Part shown: one piece after another, positions 41,278 through 50,739 of the stretch | How positions within the stretch are numbered: position 1 is the first letter of the stretch | Layout: the number at the start of each line of letters is the position of its first letter | Assembly (NCBI GenBank): GCA_016720655.1 | Contig: JADKKE010000032.1 | Span: forward strand, 1-64,000 | Origin: Bacteroidota bacterium | GTDB taxonomy: Bacteria; Bacteroidota; Bacteroidia; AKYH767-A; 2013-40CM-41-45 | Reading direction: 5' to 3' | DNA: 64,000 nucleotides | The notes under the pieces: model-generated | What the model saw: the letters and a program-made list of their open reading frames with translations, nothing else | Told to the model about the DNA's origin: nothing | The model's database searches: none | Made by a program: the position numbers and the translations under genes

Positions 41278-41355
41278 AAATTCGAATCAATTTGTCTTTT
41301 ATTAATTTGACCGGAGACTTGCATTTTCTTCATACTGTGTTTCCTGTCTGACGTA

Positions 41356-41778
41356 TTAAAAGATCAGGTTTTCTTTTGACTTTAGATTTCGTGCTTCAAC
41401 TTTGTAGACGCCAAGTACCATACGAATTTCTTTTAATGCTCCCAGTATTCCACTGTCGTCAATTCGTGACATACCTTTTCGGATAATGATAAAGTAATCA
41501 ATTTGTTTCTGCTCCGGAATCAGCAAGCCTTTTGAGCATCTGTTGGAAACGAGATAATATTCGTCCTCTTCCGGTGTAATGAACCTGAAAAAAGCAAACT
41601 CCTGATCTTCCATTCGTTTTCCATTGAAGACTTTGTAATCTTCTTCCCGTTGAAGTCGAATATCCAGTTTCAGGTTCAGCTCCCTACAGAGCCTGTAATC
41701 TTTTTGCTGACAGATGATACTAAAAAGTAGAAAATCAAAATGATCCTCTTCTTTCAATTTTAAAATAGTCTTCGCCAT
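41356..41778 (-). CDS. IPExxxVDY family protein
   Basis: About 140 residues from ATG 41,778 (MAKTILKLKEEDHFDFLLFS). It carries the name-giving motif in slightly changed form, LIPEQKQIDYFIII (IPE...IDY). EFAFFRFITPEEDEYYLVSN is typical too. The role of the family is unknown, but its place between pyk and rnc is conserved in Bacteroidota, which supports the call. An upstream start (MLFSLRKP) adding 8 residues is possible. Confidence 0.85.
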   Translation of the reverse strand: MAKTILKLKEEDHFDFLLFSIICQQKDYRLCRELNLKLDIRLQREEDYKVFNGKRMEDQEFAFFRFITPEEDEYYLVSNRCSKGLLIPEQKQIDYFIIIRKGMSRIDDSGILGALKEIRMVLGVYKVEARNLKSKENLIF

Positions 41779-41881
41779 CGGTTTCCTCAGCGAAAATAAC
41801 AATTGAATTCTAATGGCTTACGGAAAAGCTAAAGCTTTACTATTTGTTGGGTATTTATTGAAAAAACAGAGATGAAAGCGT

Positions 41882-42601
41882 TCAAAGACCAATACTTACA
41901 CAAGCTTTTTCTGCGGCTATTTGTTCCGCTCTTTTTTTAGAATAATCTTCCCCTCTTGAAATTTCTTGTCCGTCAATCATTAATCTCACCCTCAACAAAC
42001 GTTTTCCACCGTTTTCCACTTCTTCCACCAATTCAAATTCAACAATTTTTCTTTCACGTTGTCCCCAGTTAATGAGCTTACTTTTAAAGTTGGAGTCCTG
42101 CTGTTCAAGTTCATCCAGGTCGATATGATGTTTGACAATTCTATTGAGAATCAGTTTTCGGGTTGTTTCATACCCTTGATCAATATATACAGCTCCAATC
42201 AACGCCTCGAATGCATCGCCGTAGGCAGAACGATTTTTCGCTCCCGGATCAATATTTCCGTTCATAAAATGATCGATGCCAAGTTTCATCGCCAGTCTGT
42301 TCAAATGTTCCCGGTTCACAATCCTGCTGCGCATTTCCGTTAGGAAGCCTTCTTCTTTGAAGGGGAATTTTTTAAAAAGCATCTCTGCTACAACAGCTCC
42401 AAGGATAGCATCGCCGAGGTATTCAAGTCGTTCGTTACTCAATTTAATTCCGCTTGGATGTTCTTCGGCTGTAGAACGATGACGGAAAGCGAGGTGATAA
42501 ACAGATGTATTCTGTGGATAGAAGCCCAGTAAATTACGTACTGAGGACGCAAATTTTTTGTCCTTTGAAAAGAGATTTCGGATGTACGAAGAGAAACTCA
42601 A
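41882..42601 (-). CDS. rnc: Ribonuclease III
   Basis: A 239-residue RNase III. The catalytic signature is NERLEYLGDAILGAVVAEMLF, with the second acidic block GDAFEALIGAVYIDQGYE. The dsRNA-binding domain fills about residues 165-238 (DSNFKSKLINWGQRE... ISRGEDYSKKRAEQIAAEKAC). It processes rRNA precursors and other double-stranded RNA. Forty-six nt downstream of fabF, same strand. Confidence 0.96.
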   Translation of the reverse strand: MSFSSYIRNLFSKDKKFASSVRNLLGFYPQNTSVYHLAFRHRSTAEEHPSGIKLSNERLEYLGDAILGAVVAEMLFKKFPFKEEGFLTEMRSRIVNREHLNRLAMKLGIDHFMNGNIDPGAKNRSAYGDAFEALIGAVYIDQGYETTRKLILNRIVKHHIDLDELEQQDSNFKSKLINWGQRERKIVEFELVEEVENGGKRLLRVRLMIDGQEISRGEDYSKKRAEQIAAEKACVSIGL

Positions 42602-42647
42602 GCTCTGAAAATTTAGGATTCAGGCTGCCGGGAAGTGGGCCGGTAGA

Positions 42648-43898
42648 TTAGGAATACTTACGAAAGATAACGGAGGCATTGTGGCCACCGAAACCAAAAG
42701 TATTGCTCAATGCAGCACGAACAGTGCGGTGTTGAGCTTTGGTAAAAGTGAGATTCAGTCGGGGATCGAATGCAGGATCATCCGTAAAGTGATTGATGGT
42801 AGGAGGAATGATTCCATGCACGATAGCCATGATGCTTGCGATCGCTTCAATGGCGCCTGCAGCACCGAGGAGGTGACCGGTCATCGATTTTGTTGAACTG
42901 ATATTCATGCGGTAAGCGTCCTCTCCAAAAACTGTTTGGATAGCTTTTATTTCCTGTGGATCACCAATCGGTGTGGAGGTAGCATGCACATTGATGTAAT
43001 CAATATCAGCAGTAGTCATCCCGGCATCTTCGAGCGAAGCATTCATCACATTTGCTGCTCCTAATCCTTCAGGATGCGGGGCAGTCATGTGATAGGCATC
43101 TGCAGACATACCACCACCGACAAGTTCAGCATAAATTTTTGCGCCCCGGGCTTTTGCATGTTCAAGTTCTTCGAGAACCAGGCAAGCACCACCTTCACCC
43201 ATTACAAATCCATCGCGGTTCAAATCAAAGGGACGTGAGGCAGTCGTTGGATCATCATTTCTTTGCGATAATGCCTGGAGTGCATTGAATCCGCCTACGC
43301 ATGTTTCATTAATCGTTGACTCAGAGCCTCCGGAAATAATAATATTTGCTTTACCTAAGCGAATATATGTAAACGCATCGATCAAGGCATTTGTTGATGA
43401 AGCGCAAGCGGAGACGGTAGTAAAATTTGGACCGCGAAAACCATATTTAATGGAGATATGCCCGGAAGCAATATCTGCGATCATTTTCGGGATAAAAAAC
43501 GGATTGAAGCGGGGAGTACCATCACCTTTTGCGTAGGCAGAAACTTCATCCTGAAAAGTTTTGAGACCACCAATTCCTGATCCCCAAATCACACCCACGC
43601 GATCGTGATTCACTGTCTCCAGATTGATGCCACTGTCAACGATCGCCTGTTCGGCAACGACAAGTGCATAATGAGAAAAGCCATCAAGCTTTCGTCCTTC
43701 TTTTCTTTCAAAATGATCGTTGATATCAAACCCCTTCACTTCGCAGGCAAAGCGGGTTTTAAATTTGGAAGCATCAAATTTTGTGATCATACCGGCCCCA
43801 CTGACTCCATTGATGAGTCCGTTCCAATATGCTTCAACGGAGTTGCCCAGGGGAGTGAGTGCGCCCAGGCCTGTAACTACGACTCGTTTCAGTTGCAT
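42648..43898 (-). CDS. fabF: Beta-ketoacyl-ACP synthase II
   Basis: A 416-residue FabF with the Cys-His-His triad: TVSACASSTNAL (cysteine near 165), NVHATSTPIGDPQEIKAI (His), and SSTKSMTGHLLGAAGAIEAIASI (His). GWGSGIGGL-like VIWGSGIGGLKTFQ is present. It elongates fatty acids by condensing malonyl-ACP with acyl-ACP. The partner acpP lies directly upstream on the same strand. Confidence 0.97.
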   Translation of the reverse strand: MQLKRVVVTGLGALTPLGNSVEAYWNGLINGVSGAGMITKFDASKFKTRFACEVKGFDINDHFERKEGRKLDGFSHYALVVAEQAIVDSGINLETVNHDRVGVIWGSGIGGLKTFQDEVSAYAKGDGTPRFNPFFIPKMIADIASGHISIKYGFRGPNFTTVSACASSTNALIDAFTYIRLGKANIIISGGSESTINETCVGGFNALQALSQRNDDPTTASRPFDLNRDGFVMGEGGACLVLEELEHAKARGAKIYAELVGGGMSADAYHMTAPHPEGLGAANVMNASLEDAGMTTADIDYINVHATSTPIGDPQEIKAIQTVFGEDAYRMNISSTKSMTGHLLGAAGAIEAIASIMAIVHGIIPPTINHFTDDPAFDPRLNLTFTKAQHRTVRAALSNTFGFGGHNASVIFRKYS

Positions 43899-44015
43899 TC
43901 CGGTATAAAAGTTTGAGATGAATCAATCCAAGGGTACTTCCGGACCCAGTTGAAAGACCAACCAGATCTTGAAGCATTTTATTGCAACGACAGATCTGGT
44001 TGGGAAAATGGAGAA

Positions 44016-44253
44016 TTATTTAGCGTTCTTCTCGATGTAGTCAATCGCCTGACCAACGGTAGAAATCTTTTCAGCCTGGTCATCCGGAATAGCGATGTTG
44101 AATTCCTTTTCGAATTCCATGATCAACTCCACGGTGTCAAGGGAGTCAGCACCCAAATCGTTGGTAAAGCTGGCTTCAGTCGTCACTTCTTTTTCGTCAA
44201 CACCAAGTTTGTCGATGATGATGGCTTTCACTTTTTGATGCAATGTCTGACAT
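44016..44253 (-). CDS. acpP: Acyl carrier protein (one-base error near the start)
   Basis: The phosphopantetheine serine is in LGADSLDTVELIMEFEKEF. The open frame starts with an odd MHQKVKAIIIDKLGV at 44,243, but the next codons upstream in the other frame read ATG TCA GAC ATT GCA TCA, the normal ACP start MSDIAS. Removing one A from the run at 44,232-44,236 joins MSDIASKVKAIIIDKLGV. So the true start is very likely 44,253 and the protein about 79 residues. It carries growing acyl chains for FabF, encoded next. Confidence 0.93.
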
Positions 44254-44535
44254 GTTTGTGTCCTTTTTAGGTGATTTAGATTAAATGTGCTGCAAAGTAA
44301 AATTTATTCACCTTAAAATCAAAATGAAGAAGGTTCCCCTTTTCAGAGGCTATTCAGTGTCATATGATTAAAGGCAGATGATTCTTTTGTTTAAGTTTAA
44401 TACTATCATTTTCATCCTTTTCACGTTCATTTTAAACAATATTTTATCGAAAAAAGGAAGATCTGAAATAATTCCTGAATAGGGGGATAAAAATCAGGAT
44501 TATGGCAGCTTATAGTGTTTTTTGCAGTGTTTGAA

Positions 44536-45525
44536 TTAGTTCATGAACATTCGGATCAGGTAAAAGATCCCGGCAGCAAGCAAGCCCGATACTGGAATGG
44601 TGAGAATCCAGGCCCAGATGAGCTGAATTGTTACACCCCAGCGAACTGCACTTACCCGTTTAGTGACACCGACACCGATGATTGCTCCCGTAATTGTATG
44701 GGTGGTACTTACAGGGATTTTGAAATGTTGTGTCCCGAATAGAGTAAGGGCGCCGGCAGTTTCGGCACTAAAACCTTCAAATGGTGATAGTTTGGTGATT
44801 TTTTGCCCCATAGTTTTTACAATTTTCCAACCACCAATGAGTGTCCCAGCAGCAATAGCAGTGTAACATGCAAGTGGCACCCATTCCGGTAGTTCTTTGA
44901 TATCTCCAATAATTCCTTGAGAAACCATTGCAGCAGCGATGATACCCATGACTTTTTGAGCATCGTTACCACCGTGGCCAAGACTGTAGGCTGCCGAAGA
45001 AAGCAATTGAAGTCTGCGAAATACGATATCCACTTTTGATGGATTAAAACGCCGACAGATATTGATCGTGAGGATTGAAATGAGATAAGCCATGAACAAA
45101 CCGATTAAGGGCGCCAGCACGATGAAATAAACCGTTGGCATCACTTTGTCGTATTGAACAGCAGAAAATGAACCGGCATTGGCAATACCAGCACCTGCAA
45201 AACTGCCGATCAAAGTATGTGAAGAACTGGAAGGGATACCGCCCCACCAAGTAGCAAGATTCCAGATAATTGCTGCGATCACACCGGAAAGAACAACAAG
45301 GAGTGTGGCATTTTCTTTGTTTACTGTTTTTGCGACAGTATCGGCGACCTTCAATTCGAAGATCCAATAAGCAAGGAAGTTAAAGGCAGCAGCCCAAATA
45401 ACTGCAGTAAGTGGAGAGAGCACTTTTGTGGAAACCACAGTGGCAATCGAATTGGCAGCATCGTGAAATCCGTTGATGAAATCAAAGATGAGAGCCAGGA
45501 TGATTACAAGGGTAATTAGTTGCAT
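44536..45525 (-). CDS. pit: Inorganic phosphate transporter, PiT family
   Basis: A 329-residue membrane protein. The two PiT signature repeats are visible: FDFINGFHDAANSIATVVSTKVL near residues 10-35 and SLGHGGNDAQKVMGIIAAAMV in the second half; FKIPVSTTHTITGAIIGVGV also matches. It imports phosphate (as metal-phosphate) with protons or sodium across the inner membrane. The DUF47 gene just upstream (31 nt) is its usual regulatory partner. Confidence 0.95.
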   Translation of the reverse strand: MQLITLVIILALIFDFINGFHDAANSIATVVSTKVLSPLTAVIWAAAFNFLAYWIFELKVADTVAKTVNKENATLLVVLSGVIAAIIWNLATWWGGIPSSSSHTLIGSFAGAGIANAGSFSAVQYDKVMPTVYFIVLAPLIGLFMAYLISILTINICRRFNPSKVDIVFRRLQLLSSAAYSLGHGGNDAQKVMGIIAAAMVSQGIIGDIKELPEWVPLACYTAIAAGTLIGGWKIVKTMGQKITKLSPFEGFSAETAGALTLFGTQHFKIPVSTTHTITGAIIGVGVTKRVSAVRWGVTIQLIWAWILTIPVSGLLAAGIFYLIRMFMN

Positions 45526-45556
45526 ACAGTGCGGATTGTCAGAAGATTAAATCAGG

Positions 45557-46204
45557 TTAAGCATGCTTTACAATCACTGATTCAATAACATTGGCTACAT
45601 CCTCACACATATCCGTTGCCGTTTCAAGAGCCGATAAAACCTCTTTAATTTTGATGATCTGGATAGCATCTTTTTCATCTTCAAACAGCCGGGCAACCGC
45701 ATTATCAAAAATATCGTCTGCGTGATTTTCGATACTGTTCACTCGTACCAAAGCTTCCCGGATTTTAATCATATTGTTCATGCTCCGCAAACTTTGAATG
45801 GCACCGTTGAGTTCTTCGGCACATTGGAGGATGAGTTCACTCAGTTTGATCATGGAAGGATGAATCGTTTCCACTTTGTAAAGTTCAATTCTCTTCGCTG
45901 AACCATGGATATAATCGATGATATCATCCAATCCTGATGCCAGATGTTGAATGTCTTCGCGGTCGAAGGGAGTAATGAAAGTTCTACTTACTTCGTTGAA
46001 GATCTGATGGGTAATTTCATCTCCTGTGTGTTCCAGTTTTTCAATCTGACGGATCAGGGAAGTTCTTTTTTCTCTTGATGTCGTCGTCATCATTTCATAC
46101 AAAAGTTTTGAAATAGCGACGAGGTTGGATGAAGCCTGTTCAAAGAGTGGATAGAATTTTCTGTCTTTCGGGACGAAATACTGGAAGATTGAATTCGCGG
46201 ACAT
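45557..46204 (-). CDS. DUF47 family (PhoU-like) phosphate transport regulator
   Basis: About 215 residues from ATG 46,204 (MSANSIFQYFVPKDRKFYPLFEQ), which is the family-typical start. The open frame runs 50 codons further up to 46,354, but that part has no family likeness. Helical blocks with acidic metal-binding repeats follow: EKLEHTGDEITHQIF, FDREDIQHLASGLDDIIDYIHG, VNSIENHADDIFDNAVARLF, ALETATDMCEDVANVIE. DUF47 proteins are PhoU-like and are thought to regulate the adjacent PiT transporter. Confidence 0.93.
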   Translation of the reverse strand: MSANSIFQYFVPKDRKFYPLFEQASSNLVAISKLLYEMMTTTSREKRTSLIRQIEKLEHTGDEITHQIFNEVSRTFITPFDREDIQHLASGLDDIIDYIHGSAKRIELYKVETIHPSMIKLSELILQCAEELNGAIQSLRSMNNMIKIREALVRVNSIENHADDIFDNAVARLFEDEKDAIQIIKIKEVLSALETATDMCEDVANVIESVIVKHA

Positions 46205-46503
46205 AGGAAAGAATCTTTTTTGAATGGCGCAAAGTAAGAAAATTAAGGTGGGAAGAGCCTCATTGTTGAAAATTTCCATCCACAGATTCTTCTTTTCAAT
46301 ACCCTTGGCAGGCTTGTGATCTGGAATGATTTCCCCATTTGATTGTTCCATCACAATGTGGTTGGAACGAAAAGCGTCTCCTGTGTTCAGGATTCTTTAA
46401 GATCCCTCAAAAAAGCATATTCGGTATATGTTCAAATTTCAATTTCGGAAGCATCGTTTATCAGCCTATAGCCACCCCGATTTCTTACCGTTTTGTTCAT
46501 GAA

Positions 46504-48702
46504 TTAGTTTTTGATAAATTTTCTTGCAATCCGTTCATTGTTGATCGAAAAATGGAGAAAATAAATTCCATCCCTTAAGAGAGAAATATCAATTGTCGAT
46601 TTACCGGTTGAAAAAGATCCACAGCGAACAATTCTTCCGAATGGATCTGTGATTGTATACTGTGTTTCCTGCATAGTCACACTCGTTTCAAAATAAATTT
46701 CCCTGCTTGACGGAACCGGAAAAACTGTATAAGCGTTTTTGTAATTGTGAAGTTCTTCCAGCCCTACAATCGTAAAACAAATGGTATCAGAAAGTGTGGA
46801 ACAAGCCGGAGCGAAGCTATTGAACCATTCAACACTATAACAACCGGGCTGTACTACTGTGAACGTTGTGCCCGTTTCACCGGGGATTGGAATTCCATCC
46901 TGGAGCCATTGATTCCCTCCGCCCCAACCTGAAATAAGCTGGTTGGAATTCTGGCTGAGCGATTGCATCGCAGGTGGTGAATAGGAATACACGTACAAAA
47001 CATTGCTGTAATTGTAACAACCTGCAGTATCACCAAGAATGAGCTGATAGGGCACTCCCGGAAAATATCCTGCTGCTGTGAAAAGTGAATCATGAGCACC
47101 GCTCACTTGAGAACTATTTTGGTACCAGTTGTATGTGTAGTTTCCGGTTCCATTTACCATGGAATGAAAGGTTACCAAATCTCCATCACAAATGTTGAGA
47201 GAATCATCCGAATAAATTGTCGGTTCCGGTGGAAGAGGATAAACGTAAACTAAAATCGGATGACAAATCTGGTTTGTCCAGGTAAGTCCGGCGCTGTCAA
47301 CAATGCTAAGCGTGAGTGTAAATATTGAGTCGGGTACAAAGGAAATGGATTGAGTTGTATCTCCTGTCGACCATAAATAGGATTGAGCAGGTGCGGAGGA
47401 AAAGTTGATGGTAAAGTTGGCGCATGATTTCCACCGGCCATCGGGATCTTGAAAAATTCCATTGGTGACCACTATCGGGTAATAAAGTGATGGTGCTTTC
47501 TGCACGAATAGTGTCTGGAATACCGAATCAATTCCTCCCGGCCCGGTCACCAGCAATTTGATTGTATAATTTCCGGTAGCAGGAAAAACATAGGTCGGTT
47601 GGTGGGCAAACGATTCGTATACTCCATTGTTATCAAAATCCCAGTTGACAGTAGTGTAGTTTAAACACATGGAATCACTGAAATACACCAGACCATCATT
47701 ACAAGGTGAAATATTGTAGTTGATCTGAGCTACAGGGGCTGCGCCTCCGGTAAAGCCGCAGCCGGCGGATTGAAGGAGACCAGCACGGAACAACGTTGTA
47801 GAATTTACCATTCTCTCTCCCTGACCCTGAGAAAATGAATTCGGACAGGAGGTGTAGTCCATGTAATTAGGTAGATCATTTACATCAGTAATGAATGGAC
47901 TGAATCCGGTAGTATCATCTGCATCAGTCGAGCAGGAGTTTCCCATACACATGCTCATGGAAGTGTCAGGAGGAGTATCACAAACCATGTCTCCTTCAAG
48001 AAAACAATTCTGGTTGGCACAATCCATCGAATTAAAAGTATGGTAAAGTCCAAGGTAATGTCCGGATTCATGAGTAAGAACATTGTTGTTGAGATAGCCA
48101 TACTGTACAACGACACCGTCAGTACTATCACCTGCATTGGTAGGGAGGGAAGAATATCCTGCAACGGAAATATTGAATCCGTAAATACTTTTTACTGTCC
48201 AGATATTGAAATAATAATCCGGATCCCATCGGTTCAGGTTTTTCATCAGAACATCATCACTTCCCCAAAGATTGGTTAAGGCAGAAGAATCTCGTGTTAT
48301 GCCTGTGCTGGAATTTCCCTGAGGGTCTATGGATGCAAGGCAAAATTGAATGTTGATGGCAGTTCCGGTGGAATCATAATACGGGTTCGCATTTTGGAAA
48401 CGGAGATTCAATTGGTTAATCGCTGCCTGAATGAGAGAGTCGGAAATATTTTCAGGTCCGTTTTCATGAATAACATGCACAACAACCGGAATTTGAATTA
48501 CGCCATTTGCATTGTCTTCCTGCCTGGATGCCTGTGTAGCTTTTGAAAATAAAACAGAATTAAAATTTTGTTCAAGCAATTTCAGTTTGGATTCTTTGTT
48601 GTATTGATTGCTCCTTTGAAAATCAAATCCACACGTCACTTGTTGAGCATAGGAATTGATTCCGCCTAGAAAAAACAAGAAATACAGAATTTTCTTTCCC
48701 AT
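46504..48702 (-). CDS. Secreted M43 (cytophagalysin-like) metalloprotease with PKD and T9SS domains
   Basis: Start chosen at 48,702 (MGKKILYFLFFLGGINSYAQ, signal peptide); about 732 residues. PVVVHVIHENGPENISDSLI starts the M43 catalytic domain and HESGHYLGLYHTF at residues about 211-223 is the zinc motif HExGHxxGLxH; MDYTSCPNSFSQGQGERM holds the Met-turn. A PKD domain follows (NWDFDNNGVYESFAHQPTYVFPATGNY), then a second Ig-like part, and a T9SS sorting domain at the C-terminus (YTVFPVPSSREIYFET, RDGIYFLHF). It is predicted to be an extracellular protease exported by the type IX system. Confidence 0.92.
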   Translation of the reverse strand: MGKKILYFLFFLGGINSYAQQVTCGFDFQRSNQYNKESKLKLLEQNFNSVLFSKATQASRQEDNANGVIQIPVVVHVIHENGPENISDSLIQAAINQLNLRFQNANPYYDSTGTAINIQFCLASIDPQGNSSTGITRDSSALTNLWGSDDVLMKNLNRWDPDYYFNIWTVKSIYGFNISVAGYSSLPTNAGDSTDGVVVQYGYLNNNVLTHESGHYLGLYHTFNSMDCANQNCFLEGDMVCDTPPDTSMSMCMGNSCSTDADDTTGFSPFITDVNDLPNYMDYTSCPNSFSQGQGERMVNSTTLFRAGLLQSAGCGFTGGAAPVAQINYNISPCNDGLVYFSDSMCLNYTTVNWDFDNNGVYESFAHQPTYVFPATGNYTIKLLVTGPGGIDSVFQTLFVQKAPSLYYPIVVTNGIFQDPDGRWKSCANFTINFSSAPAQSYLWSTGDTTQSISFVPDSIFTLTLSIVDSAGLTWTNQICHPILVYVYPLPPEPTIYSDDSLNICDGDLVTFHSMVNGTGNYTYNWYQNSSQVSGAHDSLFTAAGYFPGVPYQLILGDTAGCYNYSNVLYVYSYSPPAMQSLSQNSNQLISGWGGGNQWLQDGIPIPGETGTTFTVVQPGCYSVEWFNSFAPACSTLSDTICFTIVGLEELHNYKNAYTVFPVPSSREIYFETSVTMQETQYTITDPFGRIVRCGSFSTGKSTIDISLLRDGIYFLHFSINNERIARKFIKN

Positions 48703-48774
48703 ACAAAGTGTACAATTGCCAACATGCAATCAATGTCCGGCACTATCAATAAATTTCAGAATATAGAGTGGCAA

Positions 48775-49893
48775 CTAATATTCTTCCACAAGCACGATGC
48801 GGGCTGTGCCAGCTATTCCATCATCAGTTGAAATACGAATTTGATACAATCCGGAAGAAATAGCTTTGCTGGCATAGCTTGCAGACCACTCAAAAGTATG
48901 GAGGCCGGCGATTTCGTCACTCGTGTAAGGCAAAGAGACGCATTCTCCCAGCATATTCAACACTTCCAAACGAATCTTACCGCTTTGAGGCAATTGAACT
49001 GATATCCGGATTCTGTCATAAAGTGTTGCCGGATTTGGAGATACTTTTATTTTCAGTTGCGGATTAGAAATTGATGTTGTTCCGGTTGTGTTCAACCAAT
49101 CTTTCAAGCGAATTGTCTCTGCATTTATAACTTGTTTTTGGTTCACTGATGTGTCTCCATCATAAGCAACATATGCAACCAGGTTTAACTGATCGATATT
49201 CCAGAGCGGATCAGCAGCAAAACTAAAGTCTTGCGAATAGGTGACTCCGGGTGTAACTCCGGATTGAAAGGGACCGGTTATTCCCCATGATCCTCCAAGG
49301 CCGCGGCGTACAGCTTCATTGTGAAACCAATTCACCAATGGGTTATTCCCATTCTGTATTGTGGTGTAATAATTCACTTGTTCCAGTGTGCCGATTGCAG
49401 GGATACTGTCTTCCGTGATATAAACATTCATTTTTAGCGGAGCACCGGCTATTGGAGCGGAGGAGAATTCGACATCCATTGCAAAATGATATTGAGTACC
49501 ATCATACCAGGGATCACGCAGAGCAATACTGGCAATAGCGTGGATGTTGTAGCGTTCGATAAAATGAGTGTTGAATGTGAGGTGTGAAACGCGAATAGCA
49601 GTACTTCCGGGATATTTGTATCGATCAACAAAACCGGCAGGATAACTTTGTACACCGAATGCGTCGCGGATTGCCGGCCATTCCGGAATTTCAAGATCAT
49701 CCCATTCATGCCAGGCAAGCGGCACACAATTCAGCGGATAATTTCCCTCAATATTTTCAATAGCGATTGCCGCAGCAGGGCAACCACCACACCAGGCTCC
49801 TGTACATTCCTCTACCATCACTTTTCGGATAGTTTGCGCAGAGGAAAATAGTTGAAACAAAGAAAATAGCAGCAGGGGGAGAAATTTGTTCAT
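48775..49893 (-). CDS. Omp28-like secreted thioredoxin-fold protein with T9SS domain
   Basis: A 372-residue protein. Signal peptide MNKFLPLLLFSLFQLFSSAQ, then a thioredoxin-fold part with VMVEECTGAWCGGCPAAAIA (CxxC at about residues 35-38) and VQSYPAGFVDR. The middle part is all-beta (Omp28-related). The end is a T9SS sorting domain: LKIKVSPNPATLYDRIRIS and ISSGLYQIRIS. A minus-7-like TATATTTG lies 20 nt upstream on the same strand (49,913-49,920). It probably acts at the cell surface; the CxxC suggests redox activity but no substrate can be named. Confidence 0.85.
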   Translation of the reverse strand: MNKFLPLLLFSLFQLFSSAQTIRKVMVEECTGAWCGGCPAAAIAIENIEGNYPLNCVPLAWHEWDDLEIPEWPAIRDAFGVQSYPAGFVDRYKYPGSTAIRVSHLTFNTHFIERYNIHAIASIALRDPWYDGTQYHFAMDVEFSSAPIAGAPLKMNVYITEDSIPAIGTLEQVNYYTTIQNGNNPLVNWFHNEAVRRGLGGSWGITGPFQSGVTPGVTYSQDFSFAADPLWNIDQLNLVAYVAYDGDTSVNQKQVINAETIRLKDWLNTTGTTSISNPQLKIKVSPNPATLYDRIRISVQLPQSGKIRLEVLNMLGECVSLPYTSDEIAGLHTFEWSASYASKAISSGLYQIRISTDDGIAGTARIVLVEEY

Positions 49894-50135
49894 CGGAAGC
49901 TTGTATTGATTTCAAATATAATAAAATTCAGTAAGCCGGATTCGAAAAGCTATGGATTTGCTGAAATTGGCAGAATTGCTGAGTAGATCATCATCGCTTT
50001 GCGGAATGCTGCGGAAGAAATTTACGATGCTTGGGCGGAAATTTCTAAAATGAACACGATGCTGTATAATTTGCAATTTTTCATATTTTAAAATTATAGT
50101 GTAGATTAGCCTCACACAACACAAAAACAATTTTT

Positions 50136-50591
50136 ATGTTCAGGTACATTTTCACACTCGGAATTATTATAGCCATCATGGGCTTAAGTGCATCCTTTAC
50201 TACGATCACGGAAGATGATCCGGGTTTTAAAAACCTTAAAATTCTTCCCAAGAATATCACCGAAGAACAACTCGATTCAGTAATGGATAGCTTTAAAGCT
50301 TCCCTGGGTGTAAAGTGTTCCTTCTGTCATGCCATGGATCCTGATACGAGTAAAGGAAGGCATTTTGATTTTGCAAGTGACGCTAAGCCGGCAAAAGAAA
50401 AAGCCAGGGAAATGCTGCAGATGACAGCATATTTAAACGCTACCTATTTCAACCCTCATCAGTCCACAAGACCCGATACGTTGAATACAGTCATTTGTTT
50501 TACCTGTCATCGGGGAACAAAAGAACCTGTTGCAAGCAGTTTGTTTCCGCAGTTGGATTCGATTATGGTGGAGCAGCATCGGAAGCATTAA
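50136..50591 (+). CDS. Diheme c-type cytochrome (photosynthetic reaction-centre cytochrome c-like family)
   Basis: A 151-residue protein with an N-terminal hydrophobic anchor or signal (MFRYIFTLGIIIAIMGLSAS), and two heme-binding motifs CSFCH (about residue 65) and CFTCH (about residue 123), the latter followed by RGTKEPV. KNLKILPKNITEEQLDSVM before the first heme is typical of the family found widely in Bacteroidota. It is expected in the periplasm as an electron carrier; the partner is unknown. No operon partner: neighbours are divergent or 150 nt away. Confidence 0.88.
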   Translation: MFRYIFTLGIIIAIMGLSASFTTITEDDPGFKNLKILPKNITEEQLDSVMDSFKASLGVKCSFCHAMDPDTSKGRHFDFASDAKPAKEKAREMLQMTAYLNATYFNPHQSTRPDTLNTVICFTCHRGTKEPVASSLFPQLDSIMVEQHRKH

Positions 50592-50593
50592 AG

Positions 50594-50628
50594 GGTCGGG
50601 GGACGTGGGACGAAGGGAAGGGGGACTA
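50594..50628. repeat. GGGACGAAGGGA-type stretch (reverse of CGTCCCTT family)
   Basis: A G-rich run with GGGACGTGGGACGAAGGGA starts 3 nt after the cytochrome stop. It is the reverse complement of the CGTCCCTT units at 19,954-19,988 and about 5,106-5,136. Confidence 0.65.
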
Positions 50629-50739
50629 TCACAAATTCAGTTGTTTGCCAATGATGAATATATATTCATTATTTAAATAAAACACAAAAAATGATCCAAA
50701 ACCAGAGGTAATTCAATAGATTTTAAGCCCCCATTCAAC

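Noticed and set aside
44254..44535. Possible small gene or RNA between acpP and pit
   Set aside because: No open frame with protein-like sequence and no clear hairpin; probably the acpP promoter region.
45557..46354. N-terminal extension of the DUF47 protein
   Set aside because: The first 50 residues have no family likeness and ATG 46,204 gives the usual start.
46205..46503. Gene between DUF47 and the M43 protease
   Set aside because: A plus-strand frame exists but overlaps the protease end and has no recognisable features.
49894..50135. Small gene between the Omp28-like gene and the cytochrome
   Set aside because: The minus-strand frame is a shadow without motifs; the gap is best read as a divergent promoter region.
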